From assembly GCA_035574195.1 (NCBI GenBank), contig DATLZE010000131.1, forward strand, positions 1-5,622: 5,622 nt of DNA, given 5' to 3'. The notes under the pieces were generated by a model. The model saw only the letters and a program-made list of their open reading frames with translations, ran no database searches and had not been told where the DNA came from. A program made the translations under genes and the position numbers. Origin of the DNA: SG8-41 sp035574195. GTDB lineage: Bacteria > Pseudomonadota > Gammaproteobacteria > Burkholderiales > SG8-41. Within the stretch, counting starts at the first letter, position 1. Every line of letters starts with the position of its first letter. This document shows, piece by piece, positions 1 through 5,369 of the stretch.

Positions 1-58
1 GCGGCCAGATCGAGGCCCATGGCGCGCAGCTGCGCGCCATGGGCCTCGATCTGGCCGC
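1..58. repeat. Perfect 58-bp palindrome at the window edge
   Basis: Bases 1-29 are the exact reverse complement of bases 30-58, with no loop and no mismatch; the centre is the AGCT at 28-31. It lies inside the reading frame of mutL. The right half encodes residues (LRAMGLDLAA) that look like ordinary MutL, while the left half is simply its mirror. Because it starts at the first base of the window, a fold-back chimera or assembly artefact at a contig end is the most likely origin. A real inverted repeat is possible but unlikely inside a conserved gene. The first nine or so MutL residues should therefore not be trusted. Confidence 0.9.
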
Positions 59-383
59 CGCCGGCCCCGGCGCTCTGGTCGTCCGCGCCGTGCCGGCCCC
101 GCTCGCGGATGCGGACGCGGTCGAGATCGCGCGCGGCGCGCTGAGCGAGTTGCGCGAGCACGGCGCGAGCCGCGCGCTCGCCGAGCGCGTGAACGAGCTG
201 CTCTCGGCCATGGCGTGCCGCGCGGCGATCCGCGCCAACCGGCGCCTCACGCTGCCCGAGATGAACGCGCTGCTGCGCGAGATGGAGGGGACCGAGCGCT
301 CCGGGCTGTGCAACCACGGGCGCCCGGCGTGGCACCAGATCACCGTGGCCGAGCTCGACAGACTGTTCATGCGCGGCCGCTAG
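1..383 (+). CDS. mutL: DNA mismatch repair protein MutL, C-terminal part (5' truncated)
   Basis: This is the C-terminal end of MutL, the ATPase/dimeric mediator that couples MutS mismatch recognition to downstream nicking and excision. The frame is open from base 3 to the TAG at 381-383. Visible motifs are ACR (213-221), followed by AIRANRRLTLPEMNALLREME, then CNHGRP (309-326), and a terminal F-x-R (LFMRGR at the stop). ACR, C(P/N)HGRP and F-x-R are motifs known from MutL proteins that carry their own endonuclease activity, as opposed to the MutH-dependent enteric type. The DQHA metal-binding motif that would settle this lies upstream of the window. The N-terminal ATPase and most of the dimerisation domain are also missing. 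The first 29 bases are half of a perfect palindrome and may not be genuine. miaA follows after 26 nt, so the two are probably co-transcribed. Confidence 0.93.
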   Translation, partial: GQIEAHGAQLRAMGLDLAAAGPGALVVRAVPAPLADADAVEIARGALSELREHGASRALAERVNELLSAMACRAAIRANRRLTLPEMNALLREMEGTERSGLCNHGRPAWHQITVAELDRLFMRGR

Positions 384-409
384 CGCCGTTGACGCAGCGA
401 CGAAGCGAC

Positions 410-1540
410 ATGGTGACGAAGAAAGCCAGGTCCAGGACCGCGCGGAGAAGGCCCGCTGCTGCTCGCCGCGCCGCTGAGGCGGCGAAAGAGAAGCCGGCGG
501 CGCAGGCCGCCGCGCGATCCGGCGCGCCCCCCGCTCGCCTGCCGCCCTCCGCCCCGCAGACCGGCGCGGCAACCGCAGCCCCGCTTCGGGCGAAAAAGTG
601 GCCGCCGGCGATTCTGCTGATGGGGCCGACCGCGAGCGGCAAGACCGAGGTCGCGGTCAGGCTCGCCCGGGAGCTGCCGTGCGAGATCATCAGCGTGGAT
701 TCGGCTCAGGTCTACCGCGGAATGAACATCGGCACCGCCAAGCCCGCGCCGGAGCAGCTCAGGCAGGCGCCGCACCACCTGCTCGACGTGATCGAGCCAC
801 ACGAGACCTACTCCGCCGCGCGGTTCCGTGACGACGCGCTCGCGCTCATGCGCGAGATCACCGAGCGCGAGCGCATTCCGCTGCTGGTCGGCGGCACCAT
901 GCTCTACTTCAAGGCGCTCGTCGAAGGGCTGAACGAGCTGCCGGAGGCCGACCCGGTGATTCGCCAGGCGATCGACATCATGGCCGAGGAGGAAGGCTGG
1001 CCCGCGGTGCACGCGCGGCTCGCGCGCGTGGATCCCGAGACCGCGGCGCGGCTCGATCCCAACGATTCCCAGCGCATCCAGCGCGCGCTGGAAGTCTATT
1101 ACCTCACCGAGCGGCCGATGTCGGAGTTGCTGAAGAAGCCGAAATATGTCTATTTCCCCTACACGCCGATCAAGATCGCGCTGGTGCCGGGCGACCGCGA
1201 GGCGTTGCACGCGCGCATCGCGCGGCGCTTCGAGGCGATGGTGGACGCCGGGCTCGTGGACGAGCTCAGGCGGCTGCGCGAGTCCTACGGGCTCGATCGG
1301 GACATGCCCTCGATGCGCTGCGTCGGCTACCGCCAGGCGTGGGACTACCTCGAGGGCCGCATCGGGCGGCGGGAGCTGATCGAGCAGGGTGTTGCCGCAA
1401 CGCGCCAGCTCGCCAAGCGCCAGCTCACCTGGCTGCGCTCGATGGAGGGCGTCACCGAGTTCGACTGCCTCGCGGAGAACGTCGCCGAGCTCGTGCTCGA
1501 GTATATCCGGCGCGAGATCGAAGCCATGCTGGTGAGCTGA
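410..1540 (+). CDS. miaA: tRNA dimethylallyltransferase MiaA with basic N-terminal extension
   Basis: MiaA transfers the dimethylallyl group from DMAPP to N6 of adenosine 37 in tRNAs reading UNN codons; it is cytosolic. The 376-residue product has the P-loop GPTASGKT (residues 72-79), DSAQVYRGMNIGTAK (97-111), GGTMLYFKAL (161-170), RIQRALEVYY (222-231), MRCVGYRQ (302-309) and ATRQLAKRQLTWLR (330-343), in the order and wording usual for the family. Residues from about 63 onward (roughly 314) equal the normal MiaA length. The first 62 are an extra Lys/Arg/Ala/Pro-rich tail with several AGG/AGA codons. I chose ATG 410 because the next in-frame ATG (620) falls inside LLMGPTASGKT and would delete the first beta strand. 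Only a weak GAAG precedes ATG 410, and an in-frame TTG at 389 is a less likely start. The gene lies 26 nt after mutL. No hfq follows; the next gene is convergent. No clear terminator was seen in the 117-nt spacer after it. Confidence 0.95.
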   Translation: MVTKKARSRTARRRPAAARRAAEAAKEKPAAQAAARSGAPPARLPPSAPQTGAATAAPLRAKKWPPAILLMGPTASGKTEVAVRLARELPCEIISVDSAQVYRGMNIGTAKPAPEQLRQAPHHLLDVIEPHETYSAARFRDDALALMREITERERIPLLVGGTMLYFKALVEGLNELPEADPVIRQAIDIMAEEEGWPAVHARLARVDPETAARLDPNDSQRIQRALEVYYLTERPMSELLKKPKYVYFPYTPIKIALVPGDREALHARIARRFEAMVDAGLVDELRRLRESYGLDRDMPSMRCVGYRQAWDYLEGRIGRRELIEQGVAATRQLAKRQLTWLRSMEGVTEFDCLAENVAELVLEYIRREIEAMLVS

Positions 1541-1657
1541 TCGCTCGCCAGGCGGCGGGGTGCCGTCGGAGAAGCGCTGCGGAATCCACGCCCCGTCATC
1601 CCGTCGCTTCATCATCCCGCGGCTGCATCGCCCCGCCACCTCGCCGCTGCTTGCGCC

Positions 1658-2491
1658 CTAGGCGCGGCGTGCGGTCATGCGATGCATGCGCTCGGCCACC
1701 GCCTTGAGCAGCGAGACCGCGAACGCGGGTTTGGTCTTGACGAGCCCGAGGAAATCGTTGCGGTTGATCGCGAGCAGCGCGCAGTCGGTCTCCGCGACCG
1801 CGCTCGCGGCGCGCGGGGACTGGTCCACCAGGGCCATCTCGCCGAACACGCCACCGGGGCCGAGCCGCTCGACGATCCGCGACTGGATGGAAATCGCAAC
1901 CCGGCCCTCGACGACCACGTACATGAAGAGCCCCGCATCGCCTTCCTTCATGAGCACCTTGTTCAGGGGATGGTGCTGGGGCGGGTGGTCCGGGAATTCG
2001 CGCACCAGCTCGGCGAGCGTCTTGCGGTCGAACACGGCCGATTCGCTCAGCCGCTCCTCCTGCGGCAGGGCGCGGGTCACGCTGAGCCGCGCGACGGTGA
2101 GCCGCAGGCGGGAGATCATGATGTTGAGCAGCATCAACGCGAACTCGGGCGCCGTGCGCAGCGTCTCCCGCAACTGCTTCGCGTCCACGGCGAGGAGGTT
2201 GCACGGGGTGCGCGCCACCGCCGTCGCGTTGCGCGGCTGATCGCTCACCAGCGCCATCTCGCCGATGATCTCCCCGGTCTTGGAGACGTCGACAGGCCGG
2301 CCGTCGCGCACCAGCGCCACCTCGCCCTTGAGAATGTAGTACATCTTTCCGCCCTTCTCGCCCTCGGCGAAAATCGTCGCGCCCTGCTCTGCCGTCTCGG
2401 GCCTGCCGGCGCGCTTGAAAAAGCCGAGCGCCACGATCGGGTCGTAGATCTCGCTCTTGGCGGCGGGACGGGTGAAGTCGAGTTCTTCCAT
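1658..2491 (-). CDS. Tandem cyclic-nucleotide-binding domain protein, no effector domain
   Basis: The 277-residue product consists almost entirely of two CRP/PKA-regulatory-type cyclic-nucleotide-binding (CNB) domains, at about residues 15-130 and 148-270. Each has the phosphate-binding cassette: GEMALVSDQPRNATAVA (77-93) and GEMALVDQSPRAASAVA (217-233). The Glu and Arg that contact ribose and phosphate are kept in both, so both sites could bind ligand. Domain 2 reads PRAAS, close to the PRAAT of PKA regulatory subunits; domain 1 has Asn at the first variable place. There is no helix-turn-helix, transmembrane segment, kinase or other output domain, and no signal peptide. It probably acts through a partner protein; which one cannot be told from here. 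The start at 2491 has GGAAAG four bases upstream and begins just before the domain. An in-frame ATG at 2569 would add 26 residues encoded by repeat-like sequence and is judged less likely. It lies 112 nt downstream of xseA on the same strand and converges with miaA. Confidence 0.88.
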   Translation of the reverse strand: MEELDFTRPAAKSEIYDPIVALGFFKRAGRPETAEQGATIFAEGEKGGKMYYILKGEVALVRDGRPVDVSKTGEIIGEMALVSDQPRNATAVARTPCNLLAVDAKQLRETLRTAPEFALMLLNIMISRLRLTVARLSVTRALPQEERLSESAVFDRKTLAELVREFPDHPPQHHPLNKVLMKEGDAGLFMYVVVEGRVAISIQSRIVERLGPGGVFGEMALVDQSPRAASAVAETDCALLAINRNDFLGLVKTKPAFAVSLLKAVAERMHRMTARRA

Positions 2492-2603
2492 GAGTCTTTC
2501 CAGGTCTCGAATTCCAGGCTCAAAACTCGAGGTTCGCGGCCGGGCGATCGCCACTCGCCATTTTTTCATCCCTCGTTTCCCATTCGCTGCTTCCCGGTCG
2601 GCG
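2492..2603. repeat. Spacer of short degenerate repeats between xseA and the CNB gene
   Basis: This 112-nt spacer is low in complexity on the minus strand, made of purine-rich words such as GAATGGGAAACGAGGG, ATGGCGAGTGGCGAT and CTCGAGTTTTGAG. CCTGGAA occurs twice (plus-strand TTCCAGG at 2498-2504 and 2512-2518). GGGATGA occurs at 2566-2572 and again at 2604-2610, overlapping the xseA stop. Two more GGGATGA copies lie in the spacer after the CNB gene (1596-1602 and 1612-1618). It looks like degenerate intergenic repeat filler rather than coding sequence. No hairpin-plus-T-run terminator is seen. Confidence 0.45.
2496..2501 (-). promoter_or_regulatory. Shine-Dalgarno GGAAAG for the tandem CNB gene
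   Basis: On the minus strand GGAAAG ends four bases before the ATG at 2491. This favours the 277-residue start over the in-frame ATG at 2569. The upstream ATG is preceded by GGAAA six bases away and by an abutting GAGGG, so the choice is not absolute. Confidence 0.5.
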
Positions 2604-3935
2604 TCATCCCTTGCGCTTGACCTGCGCCCGAGCCCAACCGCGGGCGAAGGTGATTTTAACCTCGTCGCCCGGTGCGAGCCGCGCGGCGTCGCGCACGATT
2701 TCGCCCGCGGCCTCGGTGATGCTGTAGCCGCGCTCCAGCACCGAGAGGGGATCGAGGTGCTTGAGGCCGGCTTCGAGTCGCGCGAGCTGCGCCGCGGCCG
2801 CGTCGAGCCGTCCGCGGGCAACCGCGCGCAGGCGGCGCGCGAACGCCGCCGCTTCGCGCGCGAGCGTGGCGACATCCGGCGCGCACGCGGCAAGGCGTAC
2901 CTTCAGCTCGCGCACCTGCCAGCCGCGATCTTCGAGCGCACGGCGCCACGCCGCGGCGAGGCGACCCGCGCAACGGCGCAGCTCGGCGGCCCGGCCCGCG
3001 ATCCGTTCACCCGGATGCACCAGGCGGCGCGTGAGGTAGTCGAGCCGCTGCATGCGATCCTCCAGCGCGCGATGCGCGATGCGCGCGAGCCGGTGGCCGA
3101 GGTGCCGCAACCGCGCCATCAGCTCCTCGCGGGACGGGCTCGCGAGCTCGGCCGCCGCGGTGGGCGTCGGCGCGCGCACGTCGGCGGCGAAATCGGCGAT
3201 GGTGAAATCGCTCTCGTGTCCGATGCCGGTCACGACCGGAATCGGGCAGGCGCGAATCGCGCGCGCCACGCTCTCCTCGTTGAACGCCCACAGATCCTCG
3301 ATGCCGCCGCCACCGCGGCACACGATCAGCACGTCGCACTCGCGCCGTGCCCCCGCCTGCGCGATCGCCGCCGCGATGCGCGCCGCGGCGCCCTCGCCCT
3401 GCACCGGCGCGGGGTAGATCACCACCGGCAGGCCCGGCAGGCGCCGCCCGAGTGTGGTGAGCACGTCGCGCAGCGCCGCCGCCTGGAGCGAGGTCACCAC
3501 GCCGACCGCCCGGGGAAACCGCGGCAAGGGCCGCTTCAGGGCCGAGTCGAAGAGCCCCTCGGCTCCGAGCTTCGCCTTCAGGCGCTCGAACGCCTCGTAC
3601 AGCGCCCCGAGACCGGCGCGGCGCATCGCCTCGACGTTGAGCTGGAACCGACCGCGTGCCTCGTAGAGCGTCGCGAGCGCCCGCACCTCCACCTGCATTC
3701 CGTCCTGCGGCAGCCAGCCGACGAGCTGCGCCCGGTGTCGGAACAGTACGCAGTCCACCTGCGCCGCTGCATCCTTGAGCGTGAAGTAGCAGTGACCGGA
3801 GTCGTAGCGCCGGAAGTTGGAAACCTCCCCCGCCACCCACAGCAGCGGCAGGGCGCGCTCGAGCGCGTCGCGCGCGAGGCGATTGAGCTCGGAGACGGAG
3901 ATGACGGGCGGCGTCGGCCGCTCGCTCGCGGGCAT
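2604..3935 (-). CDS. xseA: Exodeoxyribonuclease VII large subunit XseA
   Basis: XseA is the catalytic subunit of exonuclease VII, which with several copies of XseB degrades single-stranded DNA to short oligonucleotides in repair and recombination. The 443-residue product has the N-terminal OB-fold (about 11-105, including ISVSELNRLARDALE and LLWVAGEVSNFRRYDSGHCYFTLKD). The nuclease core carries VGVVTSLQAAALRDVLTTL (144-162), CRGGGGIEDLWAFNEE (206-221) and VTGIGHESDFTIADFAADVR followed by APTPTAAAEL (235-264). A long helical, Arg/Ala-rich coiled-coil region follows (about 268-392), then the closing LDPLSVLERGYSIT motif (394-407). The length is normal and nothing is broken. The ATG at 3935 fits the usual XseA N-terminus. 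No Shine-Dalgarno precedes it, and an extended -10 box sits six bases upstream, suggesting leaderless mRNA. xseB is not in the window. Confidence 0.96.
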   Translation of the reverse strand: MPASERPTPPVISVSELNRLARDALERALPLLWVAGEVSNFRRYDSGHCYFTLKDAAAQVDCVLFRHRAQLVGWLPQDGMQVEVRALATLYEARGRFQLNVEAMRRAGLGALYEAFERLKAKLGAEGLFDSALKRPLPRFPRAVGVVTSLQAAALRDVLTTLGRRLPGLPVVIYPAPVQGEGAAARIAAAIAQAGARRECDVLIVCRGGGGIEDLWAFNEESVARAIRACPIPVVTGIGHESDFTIADFAADVRAPTPTAAAELASPSREELMARLRHLGHRLARIAHRALEDRMQRLDYLTRRLVHPGERIAGRAAELRRCAGRLAAAWRRALEDRGWQVRELKVRLAACAPDVATLAREAAAFARRLRAVARGRLDAAAAQLARLEAGLKHLDPLSVLERGYSITEAAGEIVRDAARLAPGDEVKITFARGWARAQVKRKG

Positions 3936-3941
3936 GGTGCG

Positions 3942-3950
3942 ATTCTAGCA
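3942..3950 (-). promoter_or_regulatory. Extended -10 promoter element of xseA
   Basis: The minus strand reads TGCTAGAAT, matching the extended -10 consensus TGnTATAAT with one mismatch. Six bases (CGCACC) separate it from the xseA ATG, so the expected transcription start, seven bases after the hexamer, is the A of the start codon itself. No good -35 is seen at 16-18 bp spacing, which an extended -10 can tolerate. The assignment rests on pattern matching alone. Confidence 0.5.
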
Positions 3951-3986
3951 AGCGCGGCGCGCCCGCTTTTTTGCCGGTAGCCCGGG

Positions 3987-4018
3987 GCCCGCTCGCAGCG
4001 GGCGCGGAATTCGCGCCC
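3987..4018. repeat. Two overlapping, mutually exclusive GC hairpins
   Basis: GCCCGCT (3987-3993) and AGCGGGC (3997-4003) form a perfect 7-bp stem with a CGC loop. GGGCGCG (4000-4006) and CGCGCCC (4012-4018) form another perfect 7-bp stem with a GAATT loop. They share bases 4000-4003, so only one can form at a time. Neither is followed by a T-run in either direction, so they are not ordinary terminators. Their role is unknown. Confidence 0.6.
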
Positions 4019-4059
4019 CGGCTTCTTCCACAGCGGCGGCGGCGCGCGAGGGCACTCGC

Positions 4060-4090
4060 CCGAAAACCGAGCAGTGGCGCGGGTTTTCGG
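4060..4090. repeat. 9-bp inverted repeat CCGAAAACC / GGTTTTCGG
   Basis: CCGAAAACC (4060-4068) is the exact reverse complement of GGTTTTCGG (4082-4090), with a 13-nt spacer. The related word GCCCGAAAA recurs as a direct repeat at 4058-4066 and 4109-4117. It could be an operator or an mRNA hairpin; no T-run follows it. Confidence 0.55.
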
Positions 4091-4199
4091 TCAACTCCTT
4101 GAATCGAAGCCCGAAAAACGCGTGCAAAAAATAATCGCCGCAGCAAAATTCCATACGAAAAACTCACTTACGCCGTCCGTATACAAAGTATGCACATGG

Positions 4200-4222
4200 T
4201 TATCCACAGCAACTGTGGACAA
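4200..4222. promoter_or_regulatory. Inverted pair of DnaA-box-like sites
   Basis: TTATCCACA (4200-4208) is a perfect match to the DnaA box consensus TTATNCACA. Three bases after its trailing G, the opposite strand carries TTGTCCACA (4214-4222), one base off. Together they form a 10-bp inverted repeat (9 of 10 pairs) around CAA. It lies about 120 nt upstream of the exbB start, in the AT-richer patch of the spacer. The match to the DnaA consensus is seen directly; that DnaA binds here and influences exbB or xseA transcription is inference. There is no cluster of further boxes or a dnaA gene to suggest an origin. Confidence 0.55.
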
Positions 4223-4257
4223 TGCAGAAAATCCCGGTGCGCGCTTCGGTTAGGAGA

Positions 4258-4294
4258 GCTTGCTGAACCGATACGTCAAGTTGCGCTTGCTGAA
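4258..4294 (+). repeat. Direct repeat GCTTGCTGAA (two copies)
   Basis: GCTTGCTGAA occurs at 4258-4267 and 4285-4294, 27 nt start to start, in the exbB leader. The second copy overlaps the candidate -35 of exbB, so the pair could be a regulator site, but two copies of a 10-mer is limited evidence. Confidence 0.4.
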
Positions 4295-4315
4295 AATTCA
4301 TCGCCCGGATAAAGT
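4287..4315 (+). promoter_or_regulatory. Candidate sigma70-type promoter for exbB-exbD
   Basis: TTGCTG (4287-4292) and TAAAGT (4310-4315) are separated by 17 bp. The match is 3 of 6 for the -35 and 4 of 6 for the -10. Transcription would begin near 4322, leaving a leader of about 20 nt that contains the exbB Shine-Dalgarno. This is a weak match. Confidence 0.35.
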
Positions 4316-4330
4316 TACGCGGGATTTCAC

Positions 4331-4334
4331 GGAG
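4331..4334 (+). promoter_or_regulatory. Shine-Dalgarno GGAG fixing the exbB GTG start
   Basis: GGAG ends eight bases before the GTG at 4343, an ideal spacing. No ATG is available near the start of the conserved protein, so this site supports initiation at GTG. Confidence 0.65.
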
Positions 4335-4342
4335 CAAAACGC

Positions 4343-4951
4343 GTGTTCGCCATCATCGAGGCCGCCGGATGGCCAATCTGGTTGCTCATCGTCGCCTCAG
4401 TGGTCGCCGTCGCCATCATCGGCGAGCGGCTGTGGTCGCTGCGCGAGCCGGTCGTCATGCCTCGCAACCTCCTCGCCCAAGTGGTGCACGAGTACCGCCA
4501 GAACGGGGTGACGCCCCAGATGCTCTCGCGGCTCGCGAGCGGCTCGCCGCTGGGACAGGTCTTCGCCGCGGGGCTCAAGAACGCCAAGAGCCCACCCCCC
4601 GTCATCAAGGAAGCGATCGAGGAGGCTGGACGCGCAGTCGCGATTGACCTCGAGCGCTTCCTGACGAGCCTCGGCACGATCGCCGCGATCGCGCCGCTGC
4701 TGGGGCTGTTCGGCACGGTAGTGGGCATGATCGAGATCTTCGGATCCCATACTCCGCAGGGCAACAACCCCCTGCAGATGGCGCACGGTATCTCGATCGC
4801 TCTCTACAACACCGCCTTCGGACTGGTGGTGGCGGTGCCCGCGATGATTTTCTACCGGCACTTCCGGGCCAAGGTGGACGAGATGCTGGTGGATATGGAA
4901 CAGCAGGCGGTGAAGTTGATCGAGATCATCCACGGCGAGCGCCTGGCATGA
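4343..4951 (+). CDS. exbB: MotA/TolQ/ExbB-family proton channel protein ExbB
   Basis: This is the inner-membrane channel subunit that, with ExbD, uses the proton gradient to drive a TonB-type energy transducer. The 202-residue product has three membrane segments: TM1 about 8-27 (GWPIWLLIVASVVAVAIIGE), TM2 about 108-133 with the family signature APLLGLFGTVVGMIEIF (117-133), and TM3 about 150-172 (ISIALYNTAFGLVVAVPAMI). A cytoplasmic loop lies between TM1 and TM2 (about 30-105) and a short cytoplasmic tail follows TM3. It lacks the longer periplasmic N-terminus of E. coli ExbB and is closer to the short form. The start is GTG with a GGAG eight bases upstream. exbD overlaps its stop by four bases. 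No tonB or TonB-dependent receptor is in the window, and no clear Fur box was seen upstream. A TolQ-type role cannot be excluded from sequence alone, but the neighbour lpxK fits the exbB-exbD-lpxK arrangement I recall from betaproteobacteria. Confidence 0.92.
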   Translation: MFAIIEAAGWPIWLLIVASVVAVAIIGERLWSLREPVVMPRNLLAQVVHEYRQNGVTPQMLSRLASGSPLGQVFAAGLKNAKSPPPVIKEAIEEAGRAVAIDLERFLTSLGTIAAIAPLLGLFGTVVGMIEIFGSHTPQGNNPLQMAHGISIALYNTAFGLVVAVPAMIFYRHFRAKVDEMLVDMEQQAVKLIEIIHGERLA

Positions 4952-5367
4952 GGTTTCGCCCGCGCGCGTTCCGGGAAGAGCCGGAGATCAACTTCATCCC
5001 GTTGATCGACGTGCTGCTGGTGATCCTGATCTTCCTCATGGTCACCACCACCTATTCGCGCTACGCCGAGCTGCACATCAACCTTCCCACCGCCGAGGCC
5101 GAGCGCCAGAAGGAGCGCCCGGACCAGATCGACGTCACGGTGGACGCGCAGGGCCGCTACCTGATCAACCGCACTCCCGTCGCCTACAACGGTCCGGCGG
5201 GCTTCGGAGCCGAGCTGCGCCGCGCGGGCGGCGAGCTGAAGGACCCGGTGGTGGTTATCAGCGCCGACGCCAACGCGCCCCACCAGTCGGTGATCAACGT
5301 CATGGAGGCAGCGCGCATGGTGGGCTACGGGCGCATCACCTTCACGACGCAGGCCGGAACGAAGTGA
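4948..5367 (+). CDS. exbD: Biopolymer transport protein ExbD
   Basis: ExbD is the single-span partner of ExbB, with its C-terminal domain in the periplasm. The 139-residue product has a short basic cytoplasmic N-terminus (MRFRPRAFREEPE), then INFIPLIDVLLVILIFLMVT (about 14-33) as the transmembrane helix. Asp21 in it matches the conserved proton-carrying Asp of the family (Asp25 in E. coli). A periplasmic domain follows, ending in the typical VVVISADANAPHQSVINVME and AARMVGYGRITFTTQ (101-135). The length is normal for ExbD. Its ATG overlaps the exbB stop as ATGA, indicating translational coupling and a fixed ratio with ExbB. lpxK begins 63 nt downstream after a strong hairpin. Confidence 0.94.
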   Translation: MRFRPRAFREEPEINFIPLIDVLLVILIFLMVTTTYSRYAELHINLPTAEAERQKERPDQIDVTVDAQGRYLINRTPVAYNGPAGFGAELRRAGGELKDPVVVISADANAPHQSVINVMEAARMVGYGRITFTTQAGTK

Positions 5368-5369
5368 CG

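Larger units (their letters stand above)
3936..4342. other. Divergent xseA/exbB intergenic region
   Basis: This spacer of about 400 nt separates the minus-strand xseA from the plus-strand exbB. The xseA-proximal part (to about 4105) is very GC-rich and full of inverted repeats. From about 4110 to 4235 the sequence becomes clearly AT-richer and holds an inverted DnaA-box-like pair. The exbB-proximal 90 nt hold a direct repeat, a possible promoter and a Shine-Dalgarno. No convincing gene or RNA was recognised; the short reading frames inside do not look like proteins. Confidence 0.8.

Noticed and set aside
380..1639. Long minus-strand reading frame opposite miaA
   Set aside because: It is the mirror of the miaA coding frame in GC-rich DNA. 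Its product is Arg/His/Gly-rich with no family resemblance, while miaA is unmistakable.
1541..1657. Bidirectional terminator between miaA and the CNB gene
   Set aside because: Searched for, but only a weak GGCGGGG/CCCCGCC pairing over a long loop is present, with no T-run on either strand.
1682..2620. Plus-strand reading frame of about 310 codons opposite the CNB gene
   Set aside because: Composition is His/Arg/Gly-rich with no motif; the minus strand carries two clear CNB domains.
3928..3972. Plus-strand terminator-like GCGGGC ... GCCCGC followed by TTTTTT
   Set aside because: The loop would be 27 nt and the stem only 6 bp, it overlaps the xseA start, and no plus-strand transcript is expected to end there.
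2457..3980. Very long plus-strand reading frame (about 500 codons) opposite xseA
   Set aside because: It is a shadow frame created by high GC. The product has no recognisable domain and runs across xseA and the spacer.
3945..4154. 69-codon minus-strand reading frame in the xseA/exbB spacer
   Set aside because: No Shine-Dalgarno at good spacing, no recognisable motif, and it runs through the hairpin cluster and the xseA -10 box.
4153..4191. Short inverted matches ATACG/CGTAT and ATAC/GTAT
   Set aside because: Arms of 4-5 bp in AT-rich sequence are expected by chance.
4200..4222. Replication origin (oriC)
   Set aside because: Only one perfect and one near-perfect DnaA box are seen, and neither dnaA, dnaN, gidA nor rpmH is present.
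4110..4342. Fur box or other iron-regulated operator upstream of exbB
   Set aside because: No stretch resembles the GATAATGATAATCATTATC consensus closely enough; the AT-rich words do not form its repeated hexamers.
4260..4511. Possible TTG-started leader ORF ahead of exbB, with AGGAG upstream
   Set aside because: AGGAG is only three bases from the TTG. Most of the frame lies inside exbB out of phase and becomes Ser/Pro-rich shadow sequence, so a real leader peptide is not supported.
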